A DNA stretch of 64,000 nt from Pseudomonas nabeulensis (lineage in GTDB: Bacteria > Pseudomonadota > Gammaproteobacteria > Pseudomonadales > Pseudomonadaceae), in contig NZ_QUZT01000010.1 of assembly GCF_004682045.1 (NCBI RefSeq), positions 1-64,000 of the forward strand, in the 5' to 3' direction. The position numbers were made by a program, and so were the translations under genes. Shown here piece after piece: positions 54,920-64,000 of this stretch (its first letter is position 1; every line of letters starts with the position of its first letter). The notes below the pieces were generated by a model that saw nothing but the letters and a program-made list of their open reading frames with translations, made no database searches and was not told where the DNA came from.

Positions 54920-56104
54920 TCAGGCTGCCGCAGGACGCAGCGAATAGGTCTTCAATTGGTGAGCAAAATCCCGCAGGGACTGGATGCCGCTGGCCTCGGC
55001 TTCGTGCACCCATTCCTTGATGGCTGCGAGCATATCGTGGCCGTTGGAGCTGGTCTTGACCCAGATCTGTTGCAGCGCCAGGCGCTTCTCATAGATCACT
55101 TTCAGCGCGTGGCTGTGCTCCAGCATGCTTTGGATGCGCACGTGATGGCGATCATCCAGCAAGCTGGTTTCCCGCGACAGCAAGCGTTTGGCGCGATGGA
55201 ACTGGTGACGCACCGAATGATCGACCTTCTCCAGCTCTTGCTTGACCAGCGGGCCGATCACCAGCTTGCGGTACTGGGCCATGATCTGGAAGCGGTTGTT
55301 GAGGATTGCCATGGCAGTGTCCATGTCCAGGTGGCCTTTGCCCTCGACGCGGTGGGCAATTGGCGCCACACGCTGCACCTTGGCCAGGCGCAGCCAGCTG
55401 AACACCTTGATCCAGGCCCAGCCCAAGTCGAACTCCCACTTTTTCACCGACAGCTTGGCCGAGTTCGGGTAGGTATGGTGGTTGTTGTGCAGCTCTTCGC
55501 CACCGACGATGATGCCCCACGGCACCAGGTTGGTCGCCGCGTCACGGCATTCGAAGTTGCGATAGCCTACGGCATGACCCAGGCCGTTGATCACGCCGGC
55601 AGCCCAGAACGGAATCCACATCATCTGGATCGCCCAGATGGTGATGCCGATGGTGCCGAACAGCAGCAGGTCGATCACGCCCATGATCGCCACGCCCAGC
55701 AGCGGGTAAGGGGTGTAGATCTTGCGCTCGATCCAGTCGTCCGGGCAGTTCTTGCCGTAGATGCGCAGGGTCTCGGGGTTTTCCGCTTCGGCGCGGTACA
55801 GTTCTGCACCTTTGCGCAGAACGGTCGATAAACCCTTGATCACCGGGCTGTGCGGGTCGTCGACGGTTTCGCATTTGGCGTGGTGCTTACGGTGGATGGC
55901 GGTCCACTCGCGGGTGTTCTGCGCCGTGGTCAGCCACAGCCAGAAGCGGAAGAAGTGTTTCAGGCCGGCATTGAGCTCCAGGGAGCGATGGGCTGAATAG
56001 CGGTGCAGATAAACCGTGACCGCGACGATGGTCACGTGGGTCATCAACAGAGTGACCGCCACCAGTTGCCAGGCTGACAGGTCAAGAAAACCGTTGTACC
56101 ACAT
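54920..56104 (-). CDS. Fatty acid desaturase (acyl-CoA/phospholipid delta-9 type)
   Basis: A 394-residue membrane desaturase. It has the three histidine boxes HRYSAHR (about residues 35-41), HRKHH (about 72-76) and HNNHH (about 215-219), and paired hydrophobic segments before and after the second box. It introduces a double bond into saturated acyl chains, adjusting membrane fluidity. ATG 56104 gives MWYNGFLDLSAWQLVAV, a typical start for the Pseudomonas protein; the frame is open to 56143. The C-terminal 100 residues are a charged helical extension. Confidence 0.9.
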   Translation of the reverse strand: MWYNGFLDLSAWQLVAVTLLMTHVTIVAVTVYLHRYSAHRSLELNAGLKHFFRFWLWLTTAQNTREWTAIHRKHHAKCETVDDPHSPVIKGLSTVLRKGAELYRAEAENPETLRIYGKNCPDDWIERKIYTPYPLLGVAIMGVIDLLLFGTIGITIWAIQMMWIPFWAAGVINGLGHAVGYRNFECRDAATNLVPWGIIVGGEELHNNHHTYPNSAKLSVKKWEFDLGWAWIKVFSWLRLAKVQRVAPIAHRVEGKGHLDMDTAMAILNNRFQIMAQYRKLVIGPLVKQELEKVDHSVRHQFHRAKRLLSRETSLLDDRHHVRIQSMLEHSHALKVIYEKRLALQQIWVKTSSNGHDMLAAIKEWVHEAEASGIQSLRDFAHQLKTYSLRPAAA

Positions 56105-56270
56105 AGGCTGTATGGCCCTCAGATAAAGAAAAGAACAGCTCACGCATTATCACTAAGCCTACAGAGAAAACCAGCCGGCCTTTCAGATAGGAGTGACTGG
56201 ATGTTTCTTATTCTATAATCCGCAGCCTTTGTTGGGCGATTCTGTTTTTTTGGTAAGGATTACTGACCAT

Positions 56271-58184
56271 ATGCTGTTTTCATACCGAGGTGCCCTGCGT
56301 GCGGGGCTGGTATACCTGCTGGTTTCGGTTGTGTGGCTCCAGCTCAGCAACCAACTATTGATCAACTTTCTCGATGAACCTCGGGAGTTGGGGCACTGGT
56401 TACAGGTGCGCGGTTACGTGTGGGTCGCGTTGAGTGCGCTGGCTATCTACTGGATTTGCGCACGGTTTGCCCGGGCCAACCTTTTGCAGCAACCGCTGCG
56501 AGAAAACCGCGAGCGCTTGCGCCAGGCCGCCGCCGTGTTCGATTGCACCCGCGAAGGCGTGCTGGTCACCGACGCCAAGGGCGTGATCGTGCATGTGAAC
56601 CGGGCTTTTATGGAGATCACCGGCTACACCCGTGAGGACGTCATGGGTCAGCAGCCCAGCCTGTTCAAGTCGGGGCGCCATTCGTCGAGTTTTTACCAAC
56701 AGATGTTCCAGAGCCTGGCGCGCATCGGCGAATGGAGCGGCGAAATCTGGAACCGGCGCAAAAGCGGTGAAATTTATCCACAGTGGCAAACCATCCGGGT
56801 GATCCACGATGACCAGGGCCAAGTCAGCCACTATGTCGCGGTGTTTTCCGATATCAGCGCCATCAAGGATTCGGAACACGAACTGGCCCACCTCGCTCAC
56901 CATGACCCGCTGACCGACCTGCCCAATCGCTTGCTCTTCACCGACCGCGCCGAACAGGCGCTGGCCTCGGCGCAAGCCCACAAGCGCGGCTGCGCCCTGC
57001 TGTTGCTGGACCTGGATCACTTCAAGATCATCAACGACAGCCTGGGCCATAACGTCGGCGACCAATTGCTCAAACTGGTGGGCGAGCGGCTCCGGGGCCT
57101 GTTCGGCTCCGGCGTGACCCTGGCGCGCCTGGGTGGGGATGAATTCGCGGTGCTGGCGGAAAGTTGTCCACAGGTGGTGCAGGCGGCTGCACTGGCGCAG
57201 CGCATTCTGGATGCGATGAAACAGCCGTTCATCTTCGACGGCCACCAGTTGTTTATCAGCACCAGCATCGGCATCAGCCTGTTCCCCAGCGATGCGCGCA
57301 GCGCCGAGCAGTTGCTGCGCAACGCCGATTCCGCGTTGTTCAAGGCCAAGAGTGCCGGCCGCGAGGGCTACGCGTTGTACACCGAAGAACTCACTGCCCA
57401 TGCGCAGAACCGCGTGGAAATCGCCAGCGAACTGCGCCGCGCCCTCGACCAGCAAGAGCTGTGCGTCTACTACCAACCGGTGCACGACTTGCACACTAGC
57501 CGCCTGATCGGGGTCGAAGCGCTGGTGCGCTGGCAGCACCCGGAGCGTGGGTTGGTGCCGCCGGGGGACTTTATCCCCATTGCCGAACGTACCGGGTTGA
57601 TTGCCGAGATCGACGCCTGGGTGCTGGACCAGTCCTGCCGCCAGATGTGCCAATGGCTGGCGGGCGGTGTGCCGCTGACCTTTATTGCCGTGAATGTTTC
57701 CAGCCGCCTGTTCGCCCGGCGTGAACTCTACGACCAGGTTGCCCAGGTGCTGCATGCCACCGGTTTGGACCCTGCATTCCTGGAGTTGGAAGTCACAGAA
57801 AGCGCCGTGATGGACGACCCGGAGGTGGCCCTGGAACAACTGCACCGCCTGCGTGAACTGGGCTTGCGCCTGGCCATTGATGATTTCGGCACCGGTTATT
57901 CCTCGCTGCTGCGCCTCAAGCGCCTGCCGGTGCAGAAGCTCAAGATCGACCAGGGCTTTGTCGCCGGCTTGCCGTGGGATGAGGACGACGCCGCGATTGT
58001 GCGCGTGGTGATCGCCCTGGCGAAAAGCATGGGCATGCAGGTGCATGCCGAAGGAATCGAGCAGGTGGAACAGGCGCGGTTCTTGTTGGAGCAGGAGTGC
58101 GATATGGGGCAGGGGTATTGGTTTGGGCGACCGGTGCCGGCGGTAGAGATCGACTGGAACAGGGCGCCCATCATCCAAACTTGA
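56271..58184 (+). CDS. Bifunctional diguanylate cyclase/phosphodiesterase (PAS-GGDEF-EAL)
   Basis: A 637-residue membrane protein. Two N-terminal helices (about 9-32 and 45-65) bound a short periplasmic loop. A PAS domain follows (about 85-205; VFDCTREGVLVTDAKGVIVHV), then GGDEF with the intact motif RLGGDEFAVL, then EAL with IGVEALVRWQHP and the metal-binding DDFGTGYSSL. Both catalytic motifs look functional. ATG 56271 is preferred because the preceding 26 residues have no membrane-protein character. AAGGA lies about 12 bases upstream. Confidence 0.92.
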   Translation: MLFSYRGALRAGLVYLLVSVVWLQLSNQLLINFLDEPRELGHWLQVRGYVWVALSALAIYWICARFARANLLQQPLRENRERLRQAAAVFDCTREGVLVTDAKGVIVHVNRAFMEITGYTREDVMGQQPSLFKSGRHSSSFYQQMFQSLARIGEWSGEIWNRRKSGEIYPQWQTIRVIHDDQGQVSHYVAVFSDISAIKDSEHELAHLAHHDPLTDLPNRLLFTDRAEQALASAQAHKRGCALLLLDLDHFKIINDSLGHNVGDQLLKLVGERLRGLFGSGVTLARLGGDEFAVLAESCPQVVQAAALAQRILDAMKQPFIFDGHQLFISTSIGISLFPSDARSAEQLLRNADSALFKAKSAGREGYALYTEELTAHAQNRVEIASELRRALDQQELCVYYQPVHDLHTSRLIGVEALVRWQHPERGLVPPGDFIPIAERTGLIAEIDAWVLDQSCRQMCQWLAGGVPLTFIAVNVSSRLFARRELYDQVAQVLHATGLDPAFLELEVTESAVMDDPEVALEQLHRLRELGLRLAIDDFGTGYSSLLRLKRLPVQKLKIDQGFVAGLPWDEDDAAIVRVVIALAKSMGMQVHAEGIEQVEQARFLLEQECDMGQGYWFGRPVPAVEIDWNRAPIIQT

Positions 58185-58196
58185 AATGCAGTCAAA

Positions 58197-58303
58197 GTGT
58201 GGGAGGGGCGGTGCGACGATTCGACTTGCCCCCGATGAGGGAGTGTCAGCCAACTAATTAGCGACTGATACACCACCATCGGGGGCAAGCCCCCTCCCAC
58301 ATT
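58197..58303. repeat. REPIN element with a 17-base replacement in the left arm
   Basis: Arms of the GTGGGAGGGG family, but the left arm carries CGGTGCGACGATTCGAC (58209-58225) where other copies have only GC. The right arm is canonical. The same 17 bases occur in the opposite arm of the element at 62718. Confidence 0.88.
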
Positions 58304-58395
58304 TGGATCTTCTCAAGGCTTTATTTCTGCATAAATCTGCAAAATCCCCGCGCAACCCCACGCCCCACCAGAAAATTCTTTCTAGTTATATAAAC

Positions 58396-58420
58396 ATTCT
58401 TAAATAGTATTTTTAAGAAT
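58396..58420. promoter_or_regulatory. AT-rich palindrome upstream of oscA
   Basis: ATTCTTAAA (58396-58404) and its complement TTTAAGAAT (58412-58420) flank a 7-base centre, about 85 bases before the oscA start. This is a plausible operator for CysB, the LysR-type activator of sulfate-starvation genes in pseudomonads. The protein assignment is inference. Confidence 0.5.
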
Positions 58421-58504
58421 ATCCGCGCTTATCTACTATCGCCCTCACGCCACACGCAGTGCCGCCACTGCAAGGCACGCACTTTTCATTTCAGGAGCGA
58501 GACC

Positions 58505-58687
58505 ATGAGCGCATCTCTACGTAGCGTCGACGGCCAGGACGAAGCAGCCATTTTGCGTGAGATCCAGAGCGCATTGCGCGATCTGCGGTTTGGCGCGGTG
58601 GAAATCACTGTGCATAACGCGCAAGTGGTACAGATTGAACGCAAAGAAAAATTCCGTCTGCAGAACCCGGGCAACAAACCGAGCTGA
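58505..58687 (+). CDS. oscA: Sulfur-starvation response protein OscA
   Basis: A 60-residue protein of the YezD/DUF2292-type, with [34 protein letters not shown] as the family core. OscA is required in Pseudomonas for growth on organosulfur sources and is encoded directly upstream of the sulfate transport genes, as here. AGGAG lies eight bases before the ATG. It is co-transcribed with, or shares control with, sbp (75 bases downstream). Confidence 0.9.
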   Translation: MSASLRSVDGQDEAAILREIQSALRDLRFGAVEITVHNAQVVQIERKEKFRLQNPGNKPS

Positions 58688-58761
58688 GCCGTGACGGCGA
58701 TTCGCATGCTAGACCCGCAACTATAAGAAAAAGCCAACACCCAGAATTTTCAGGAGCTTCT

Positions 58762-59772
58762 ATGTCGTCGATTCGCCGTTATGCCCTGGCCGCCCTGGCC
58801 AGTGCCGTGTTTGCAGGTTCCGCCGTTGCCAAGGACTACGAGTTGCTCAACGTCTCGTACGACCCGACCCGTGAGCTGTACCAGGACTACAACGCTGAGT
58901 TCACCAAGTTCTGGAAAGAGTCCCACCCAGGTGACAACGTCAAGATCCAGCAATCCCACGGTGGTTCGGGCAAGCAAGGCCGTGCCGTGATCGACGGCCT
59001 GCGTGCCGACGTGGTCACCCTGGCCCTGGCCGGTGACATCGACGAAATCGCCAAGCTGGGCAAGACCCTGCCGGAAAACTGGCAGACCCGCCTGCCGGAC
59101 GCAAGCACCCCGTACACCTCGACCATCGTGTTCCTGGTGCGCAAGGGCAACCCTAAAGGCATCAAGGACTGGGGCGACCTGATCAAGAAAGACGTCTCCG
59201 TGATCACCCCGAACCCGAAAACCTCCGGCGGCGCCCGCTGGAACTTCCTCGCCGCCTGGGCCTACGGCCTCAAATCCGGTGGCAGCGAAGCCAAGGCCCA
59301 GGAATACGTGAAAGAGCTGTTCAAGCACGTGCCTGTGCTGGACACCGGCGCGCGCGGCTCGACCATCACCTTCGTCAACAACGGTCAGGGTGACGTGTTG
59401 CTGGCCTGGGAAAACGAAGCCTTCCTGGCGCTGAAAGAAGACGGCGGCGCCGACAAGTTCGATATCGTCGTACCGTCCCTGTCGATCCTCGCCGAGCCGC
59501 CAGTGGCCGTGGTCGACAAGAACGCCGAGAAAAAGGGCAACACCGAGATCGCCACCGAGTACCTGAAACACCTGTACAGTCCGGCTGGCCAGGAGATCGC
59601 GGCGAAAAACTTCTACCGCCCACGTGACGCAAAAGTGGCCGCCAAATACGTCCAGCAGTTCCCGAAACTGGACCTGGTGACTATCGACAAAGACTTCGGC
59701 GGCTGGAAAACTGCCCAACCGAAATTCTTTAACGACGGTGGCGTGTTCGACCAGATCTACACCGCGCAGTAA
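58762..59772 (+). CDS. sbp: Sulfate ABC transporter substrate-binding protein
   Basis: A 336-residue periplasmic protein that delivers sulfate (or thiosulfate) to CysTWA. Signal peptide [23 protein letters not shown] with cleavage before [17 protein letters not shown]; the binding-site segments [17 protein letters not shown] and [16 protein letters not shown] are typical of Sbp/CysP. AGGAGCTT precedes ATG 58762. A REP element separates it from cysT, which may set different expression levels. Confidence 0.94.
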   Translation: MSSIRRYALAALASAVFAGSAVAKDYELLNVSYDPTRELYQDYNAEFTKFWKESHPGDNVKIQQSHGGSGKQGRAVIDGLRADVVTLALAGDIDEIAKLGKTLPENWQTRLPDASTPYTSTIVFLVRKGNPKGIKDWGDLIKKDVSVITPNPKTSGGARWNFLAAWAYGLKSGGSEAKAQEYVKELFKHVPVLDTGARGSTITFVNNGQGDVLLAWENEAFLALKEDGGADKFDIVVPSLSILAEPPVAVVDKNAEKKGNTEIATEYLKHLYSPAGQEIAAKNFYRPRDAKVAAKYVQQFPKLDLVTIDKDFGGWKTAQPKFFNDGGVFDQIYTAQ

Positions 59773-59817
59773 GCCAAAGTACCTGTAGGCGCTCACCTTC
59801 TGTGGAGAGGCTCTTAC

Positions 59818-59930
59818 TGTGGCGAGGGAGCTTGCTCCCGCTGGGCTGCGAAGCAGCCCCAAACCAGGCAGCGGATACCGGTTTGGGAGCGCTTCGCGCT
59901 CCAGCGGGAGCAAGCTCCCTCGCCACAGTA
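59818..59930. repeat. REP-type inverted repeat element (CTGTGGCGAGG family)
   Basis: Arms CTGTGGCGAGGGAGCTTGCT and its complement, nearly perfect over about 28 bases, with two smaller hairpins between. It lies inside the sulfate operon between sbp and cysT. Confidence 0.9.
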
Positions 59931-59992
59931 GGTTAACTCTCCCTAAGTGGCGCGCACCTACAGTGGTTTCTACCTTTTAACCAAGGACTCTT

Positions 59993-60811
59993 ATGTCGCG
60001 TCGTATCTCCCCCGTCATACCCGGCTTCGGGCTGACGCTGGGCTACACCGTGGTGTACCTCAGCCTGATCGTACTCATCCCCCTGGCGGCGATGTTTGTA
60101 CACGCCGCTCAACTCACCTGGGATCAGTTCTGGAACATCATCTCCGCACCGCGCGTGCTGGCGGCGTTGAAGTTGAGCTTCAGCACCGCGTTGTACGCTG
60201 CGCTGATCAACGGCGTGATCGGCACGCTGCTGGCCTGGGTGCTGGTGCGCTACACCTTCCCCGGTCGCAAGATCATCGATGCGATGATCGACCTGCCGTT
60301 CGCCCTGCCCACGGCCGTTGCCGGTATCGCGTTGACCGCGCTGTACACGCCTAACGGTTTCGTCGGCCAATTTGCCGCCGACCTGGGCTTCAAAATTGCC
60401 TACACCCCGTTGGGTATCACCCTGGCGCTGACCTTCGTCACGCTGCCTTTCGTGGTGCGGACGGTGCAGCCGGTACTGGCGGATATCCCTCGGGAAGTCG
60501 AAGAGGCCGCCGCCTGTTTGGGGGCCAAGCCGATCCAGGTGTTCCGCCATATCCTCGTGCCCGCCTTGCTGCCGGCCTGGCTGACCGGTTTCGCCCTGGC
60601 CTTTGCCCGTGGCGTCGGTGAGTACGGCTCGGTGATTTTCATCGCCGGCAACATGCCGATGAAAACCGAGATCCTGCCGCTGCTGATCATGGTCAAGCTC
60701 GACCAATACGACTACCGCGGCGCCACCTCCATCGGCGTGCTGATGCTGGTGGTTTCCTTTGTCCTGCTGCTGCTGATCAACTTGTTGCAGCGGCGCATCG
60801 AACGTCCATAA
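59993..60811 (+). CDS. cysT: Sulfate ABC transporter permease CysT
   Basis: A 272-residue inner-membrane permease (also called CysU) with six helices and the cytoplasmic EAA loop [27 protein letters not shown] (about 160-185). It pairs with CysW to form the sulfate channel. AAGGA lies six bases upstream of ATG 59993. Confidence 0.94.
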   Translation: MSRRISPVIPGFGLTLGYTVVYLSLIVLIPLAAMFVHAAQLTWDQFWNIISAPRVLAALKLSFSTALYAALINGVIGTLLAWVLVRYTFPGRKIIDAMIDLPFALPTAVAGIALTALYTPNGFVGQFAADLGFKIAYTPLGITLALTFVTLPFVVRTVQPVLADIPREVEEAAACLGAKPIQVFRHILVPALLPAWLTGFALAFARGVGEYGSVIFIAGNMPMKTEILPLLIMVKLDQYDYRGATSIGVLMLVVSFVLLLLINLLQRRIERP

Positions 60812-60824
60812 GGAGGCGCGGAAC

Positions 60825-61697
60825 ATGTCCCAATCGTCTATTTCCGCCGCGTCCTCGGCCAACGCCGCCCGTCGTGGCAGTGCGACCTCGCGACGTATCC
60901 TGATCGGCCTTGGCTGGCTGGTGTTCACGCTGTTCCTGCTGCTGCCGCTGCTGATCGTGGTGACTCAGGGCTTGAAGAACGGCCTCGGCGCGTTCTTCAC
61001 CGCGATCCTTGAACCCGACGCGCTGTCGGCGCTGAAACTCACGGTGATTGCGGTAGTGATCTCGGTGCCGCTCAACGTGGTGTTCGGCGTCAGCGCCGCC
61101 TGGTGCGTGAGCAAGTACTCGTTCCGTGGCAAGAGCATCCTGGTGACGCTGATCGACCTGCCGTTTTCGGTGTCGCCGGTGATCGCCGGTCTGGTCTACG
61201 TGCTGATGTTCGGTGCCCAGGGCTTCTTTGGCCCGTGGTTGGCCGATCACGACATTCAGATCGTGTTTGCCTTGCCCGGCATTGTGCTGGCGACCATCTT
61301 CGTTACCGTGCCTTTCGTGGCCCGTGAACTGATCCCGCTGATGCAGGAACAGGGCACCCAGGAAGAAGAAGCGGCGCGCCTGCTCGGTGCCAATGGCTGG
61401 CAGATGTTCTGGCACGTGACCGTGCCGAACATCAAATGGGGCCTGATCTACGGCGTGGTGCTGTGTACCGCACGGGCCATGGGTGAGTTTGGCGCGGTGT
61501 CGGTGGTGTCGGGCCACATCCGCGGCGTCACCAACACCCTGCCGCTGCACGTCGAGATTCTCTATAACGAATACAACCACGTTGCCGCGTTTGCGGTGGC
61601 CAGCCTGCTGCTGATCCTGGCGCTCTTTATCCTGCTGCTCAAGCAGTGGAGCGAGAACCGTATCAACCGCCTGCGCAACAGTGCCGGTGAGGAATAA
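60825..61697 (+). CDS. cysW: Sulfate ABC transporter permease CysW
   Basis: A 290-residue permease with a polar Ser/Ala-rich N-terminus, six helices and the EAA loop [23 protein letters not shown]. The segment [18 protein letters not shown] is typical of CysW. It starts 13 bases after cysT and ends three bases before cysA. Confidence 0.94.
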   Translation: MSQSSISAASSANAARRGSATSRRILIGLGWLVFTLFLLLPLLIVVTQGLKNGLGAFFTAILEPDALSALKLTVIAVVISVPLNVVFGVSAAWCVSKYSFRGKSILVTLIDLPFSVSPVIAGLVYVLMFGAQGFFGPWLADHDIQIVFALPGIVLATIFVTVPFVARELIPLMQEQGTQEEEAARLLGANGWQMFWHVTVPNIKWGLIYGVVLCTARAMGEFGAVSVVSGHIRGVTNTLPLHVEILYNEYNHVAAFAVASLLLILALFILLLKQWSENRINRLRNSAGEE

Positions 61698-61700
61698 GTC

Positions 61701-62681
61701 ATGTCGATCGAAGTCCGTAATGTCAGCAAGAACTTCAACGCCTTCAAGGCCCTGAACAGCATCAATCTGGATATCCAGAGTGGCGAGCTGGTGGCGTTGC
61801 TTGGCCCGTCCGGCTGCGGCAAGACCACCTTGCTGCGCATCATTGCCGGCCTGGAAACCCCGGATGACGGCAACATCGTGTTCCACGGTGAAGACGTCTC
61901 CGGCCACGATGTGCGTGATCGCAACGTCGGCTTTGTGTTCCAGCACTATGCGCTGTTCCGCCATATGACCGTGTTCGACAACGTTGCCTTCGGCCTGCGC
62001 ATGAAGCCGAAGAACCAACGCCCGAGCGAGAGCCAGATCGCCAGCAAAGTCCACGAACTGCTGAACATGGTGCAGCTCGATTGGCTGTCCGACCGCTACC
62101 CGGAACAACTCTCCGGCGGTCAGCGCCAGCGTATCGCCCTGGCCCGCGCCCTGGCGGTCGAACCCAAAGTGCTGCTGCTGGACGAACCCTTCGGCGCCCT
62201 CGACGCCAAGGTGCGTAAAGAACTGCGCCGCTGGCTGGCACGCCTGCACGAAGACATCAACCTGACCTCGGTGTTCGTGACCCACGACCAGGAAGAAGCC
62301 ATGGAAGTGGCCGACCGTATCGTGGTGATGAACAAGGGCGTGATCGAGCAGATCGGTTCACCGGGTGAAGTCTACGAAAACCCGGCCAGCGATTTCGTCT
62401 ACCACTTCCTGGGCGACTCCAACCGCCTGCACCTGGGTGAAGACCACCACGTGTTGTTCCGCCCTCACGAAGTGTCGCTGTCGCGTCATGAACTGGAAGA
62501 CCACCACGCCGCCGAAGTGCGTGATATTCGCCCACTTGGCGCGACCACCCGTGTGACGTTGAAGGTGGAAGGCCAGAGCGAGCTGATCGAGGCCGAAGTG
62601 GTGAAAGACCACGACAGCCTCACTGGTTTGGCCCGTGGCGAGACCTTGTTCTTCAAACCCAAGGTCTGGCAAAAAGCCTAA
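61701..62681 (+). CDS. cysA: Sulfate/thiosulfate import ATPase CysA
   Basis: A 326-residue ABC ATPase: Walker [13 protein letters not shown] (about residues 35-46), the Q-loop FVFQHYALF, signature [15 protein letters not shown] and Walker [13 protein letters not shown], and a C-terminal TOBE-like domain (residues 240-326). Energises sulfate uptake through CysTW. It is the last gene of the oscA-sbp-cysTWA unit. Confidence 0.95.
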   Translation: MSIEVRNVSKNFNAFKALNSINLDIQSGELVALLGPSGCGKTTLLRIIAGLETPDDGNIVFHGEDVSGHDVRDRNVGFVFQHYALFRHMTVFDNVAFGLRMKPKNQRPSESQIASKVHELLNMVQLDWLSDRYPEQLSGGQRQRIALARALAVEPKVLLLDEPFGALDAKVRKELRRWLARLHEDINLTSVFVTHDQEEAMEVADRIVVMNKGVIEQIGSPGEVYENPASDFVYHFLGDSNRLHLGEDHHVLFRPHEVSLSRHELEDHHAAEVRDIRPLGATTRVTLKVEGQSELIEAEVVKDHDSLTGLARGETLFFKPKVWQKA

Positions 62682-62717
62682 GAACCCACCACATCACTCA
62701 ATGTGAAATGCGGGCCA

Positions 62718-62824
62718 ATGTGGGAGGGGGCTTGCCCCCGATAGCGGTGTGTCAGGTTAGATATTCTTGACTGACCCACTGCCATCGGGGGCAAGTCGAA
62801 TCGTCGCACCGCCCCTCTCACATT
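62718..62824. repeat. REPIN element with a 17-base replacement in the right arm
   Basis: The left arm is canonical (TGTGGGAGGGGGCTTGCCCC); the right arm holds the complement of CGGTGCGACGATTCGAC at 62795-62811. It is the mirror image of the element at 58197. Lies between convergent cysA and the DUF962 gene. Confidence 0.88.
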
Positions 62825-63351
62825 TAGACTTGACCAGGCTTTAGATCGCGGCGTGCCACCGGCCCCGACCGTTCTTCAATCTGTTGCTTGAGGTCATGGC
62901 GCAAGCCCAGCAGAAACGCCAGCTCCGCCACCACAAACAACGGCCCCACGATCAACCCCGACACGTCGTCCACAAAGGCGGGTTTGCGGCCCTCGTAGTA
63001 ATGGCCGACAAATTGAATCACCCAGCCCACCACAAACATGCCGATGCCGCTGGCGAGCCACACCGTGGTGCTTTGCGCCGCCAACACGTGGCCCGCCCAC
63101 ACGGACAAGCCCATCAACACCGTCATCAGCACACCCAGCGCCAGTTCCAGGCGCAGGTAGAACCAGGCGGAAAACAGCGCAAGCAGCACGGCGGGTGAAA
63201 TCCACAACCCGGCCACTGTCCATTCCGGGCGTGACAGCAGCACCGCCACTGCGACGACGATCAGCGGGATACCGATAAAGTGGCTGGCGATATTGCGCGG
63301 GTCACGGTGGTAGGCGGCGTATTGACTGAGGTGGTCGACGAGGCTTTTCAT
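62824..63351 (-). CDS. DUF962 / Mpo1-like membrane protein
   Basis: A 175-residue membrane protein with four or five helices. MKSLVDHLSQYAAYHRDPRNIASHFIGIPL and VIQFVGHYYEGRKPAFVDD are the two His-bearing conserved blocks of the Mpo1/YGL010w family, whose yeast member is an iron-dependent dioxygenase acting on 2-hydroxy fatty acids. The bacterial function is not settled. ATG 63351 is chosen because AGGAGG lies six bases upstream; the frame is open to 63381. Confidence 0.88.
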   Translation of the reverse strand: MKSLVDHLSQYAAYHRDPRNIASHFIGIPLIVVAVAVLLSRPEWTVAGLWISPAVLLALFSAWFYLRLELALGVLMTVLMGLSVWAGHVLAAQSTTVWLASGIGMFVVGWVIQFVGHYYEGRKPAFVDDVSGLIVGPLFVVAELAFLLGLRHDLKQQIEERSGPVARRDLKPGQV

Positions 63352-63434
63352 TGTTATTCCTCCTGTAGGATGTTTGATCATGCCCTGTCGGCCGTTGCCT
63401 GACTGTCAGCTGGGCGACAATCTTCGGAGTTCCC

Positions 63435-64000
63435 ATGGACACAGAGAAATGGCGCGCGCGGCTGGCCACTGGGCACTGGTTCAGCCACTTGCCCGCTGCC
63501 TTTCAGGATAGCTTGCTGGCCCAGGCCCGGCTGCGGCAACTGACGACGGGGCAATACCTGTTCAAACGCGGTGACCCGCCTTGCGGTTTGTACGCCGTGC
63601 TTGAGGGCAGCCTGCGGATCAGTGCGGTGAACGAACACGGCAAGGAAGCGGTGCTGAGCCTGGTGGAGCCGCCTTTCTGGTTCGGTGAAATCTGCCTGTT
63701 CGACGGCTTGCCGCGCACCCATGACGCCTGCGCTGTCGGGCCGTGCACGTTACTGCAGGTGCCACAGCAGCCGCTGCTGAACATCCTTGATGAACACCCG
63801 CAGTATTGGCGTGACCTGGCCCTGCTGATGAGCCAGAAATTGCGCTTGAGTTTTATCGGCCTGGAACAACTGAGCCTGATGCCGGGCTCAGTGCGCCTGG
63901 CGAGTCGTTTGCTGATGATTGTCGAGGGCTACGGCGATAGCGAGACGTCACGGCGTACCGTGCAACTGCCCCAGGAAGACCTGGCCGCCATGTTGAGTTT
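63435..64000 (+). CDS. Crp/Fnr-family transcriptional regulator, truncated by the window end
   Basis: At least 188 residues. The N-terminal cyclic-nucleotide-binding-like domain includes LTTGQYLFKRGDPPCGLYAVLEGSLRIS and VEPPFWFGEICLFDGLPRTHDA; a long dimerisation helix follows. The sequence ends within the winged helix-turn-helix (VQLPQEDLAAMLSL). The Arg and Ser that bind cAMP in Crp (RSAQ-type motif) are not conserved (RTHDA instead), so the effector may differ. It begins with ATG 63435 and continues beyond the window. Confidence 0.88.
   Translation, partial: MDTEKWRARLATGHWFSHLPAAFQDSLLAQARLRQLTTGQYLFKRGDPPCGLYAVLEGSLRISAVNEHGKEAVLSLVEPPFWFGEICLFDGLPRTHDACAVGPCTLLQVPQQPLLNILDEHPQYWRDLALLMSQKLRLSFIGLEQLSLMPGSVRLASRLLMIVEGYGDSETSRRTVQLPQEDLAAMLS

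Noticed and set aside
56400..58253. 617-codon minus-strand open frame over the GGDEF/EAL gene
   Set aside because: Shadow frame; the + strand has all catalytic motifs.
59818..59930. CRISPR-like or terminator reading of the palindromes
   Set aside because: They are single inverted-repeat units dispersed between genes, not regularly spaced direct repeats. No CRISPR array was seen anywhere in the window.
60777..62285. 502-codon minus-strand open frame over cysW/cysA
   Set aside because: Shadow frame; His/Gln-rich composition and no domain.

Overview
The window reads as a Pseudomonas chromosome, most likely of the P. fluorescens group. The support is the core gene set (gabDT, oscA-sbp-cysTWA, a GGDEF/EAL regulator, a DesA-type desaturase), GC-rich codon use, and two families of Pseudomonas REP/REPIN palindromes between genes. 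Everything here comes from reading the sequence; no database search was run.

Layout. (1) 1-4341: six to seven small, same-strand orphan genes, one a SMI1/KNR4 (SUKH) protein, resembling an immunity-gene array next to a polymorphic toxin. (2) 4393-10247: an unusual signal peptidase I, three small lipoproteins, and an operon of a YfbK-type von Willebrand lipoprotein, an ECF sigma factor and a membrane-anchored partner. (3) 10248-11408: a short structured RNA with its own promoter, facing a broken Abi_2-family (HEPN RNase) gene, then a strong terminator. (4) 11419-48934: a composite genomic island of about 37.5 kb in tRNA-Arg(CCG), bounded by a perfect 45-bp direct repeat, with an intact tyrosine recombinase beside the tRNA. 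(5) 48967-64000: core genes: gabD-gabT, an HDOD response regulator, two c-di-GMP enzymes, a desaturase, the sulfate-uptake operon, a DUF962/Mpo1-like gene and a truncated Crp/Fnr regulator.

The island has two halves. The left half (about 11.9-32.5 kb) is a surface-remodelling locus. One long + strand operon runs from a complete type I secretion system (ABC exporter, HlyD adaptor, TolC) straight into GDP-mannose dehydratase, a GDP-6-deoxy-hexulose reductase, an acyltransferase, a Wzm/Wzt O-polysaccharide exporter, a methyltransferase and a two-domain glycosyltransferase. A 642-residue cysteine-free DUF4214 protein follows, with the look of a type I substrate. galE, two GT4 glycosyltransferases and a mannose-1-P guanylyltransferase complete the pathway. 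The likely product is a D-rhamnose-containing polysaccharide made from GDP-mannose, coupled to export of an abundant surface protein, in a layout that recalls the Caulobacter S-layer/S-LPS system.

The right half (about 32.5-48.8 kb) is a decayed mobile and defence zone. It holds an IS1182-like transposase relic, two integrase relics in addition to the intact one, an IS21 element with both genes frameshifted, the C-terminal stub of a type I restriction subunit HsdR cut at the IS21 end, a probable Kiwa (KwaA/KwaB) locus with kwaB frameshifted at an A8 tract, and a replication/excisionase pair. The pattern suggests two related islands integrated in tandem at the same tRNA, followed by IS21-associated deletion of the junction.
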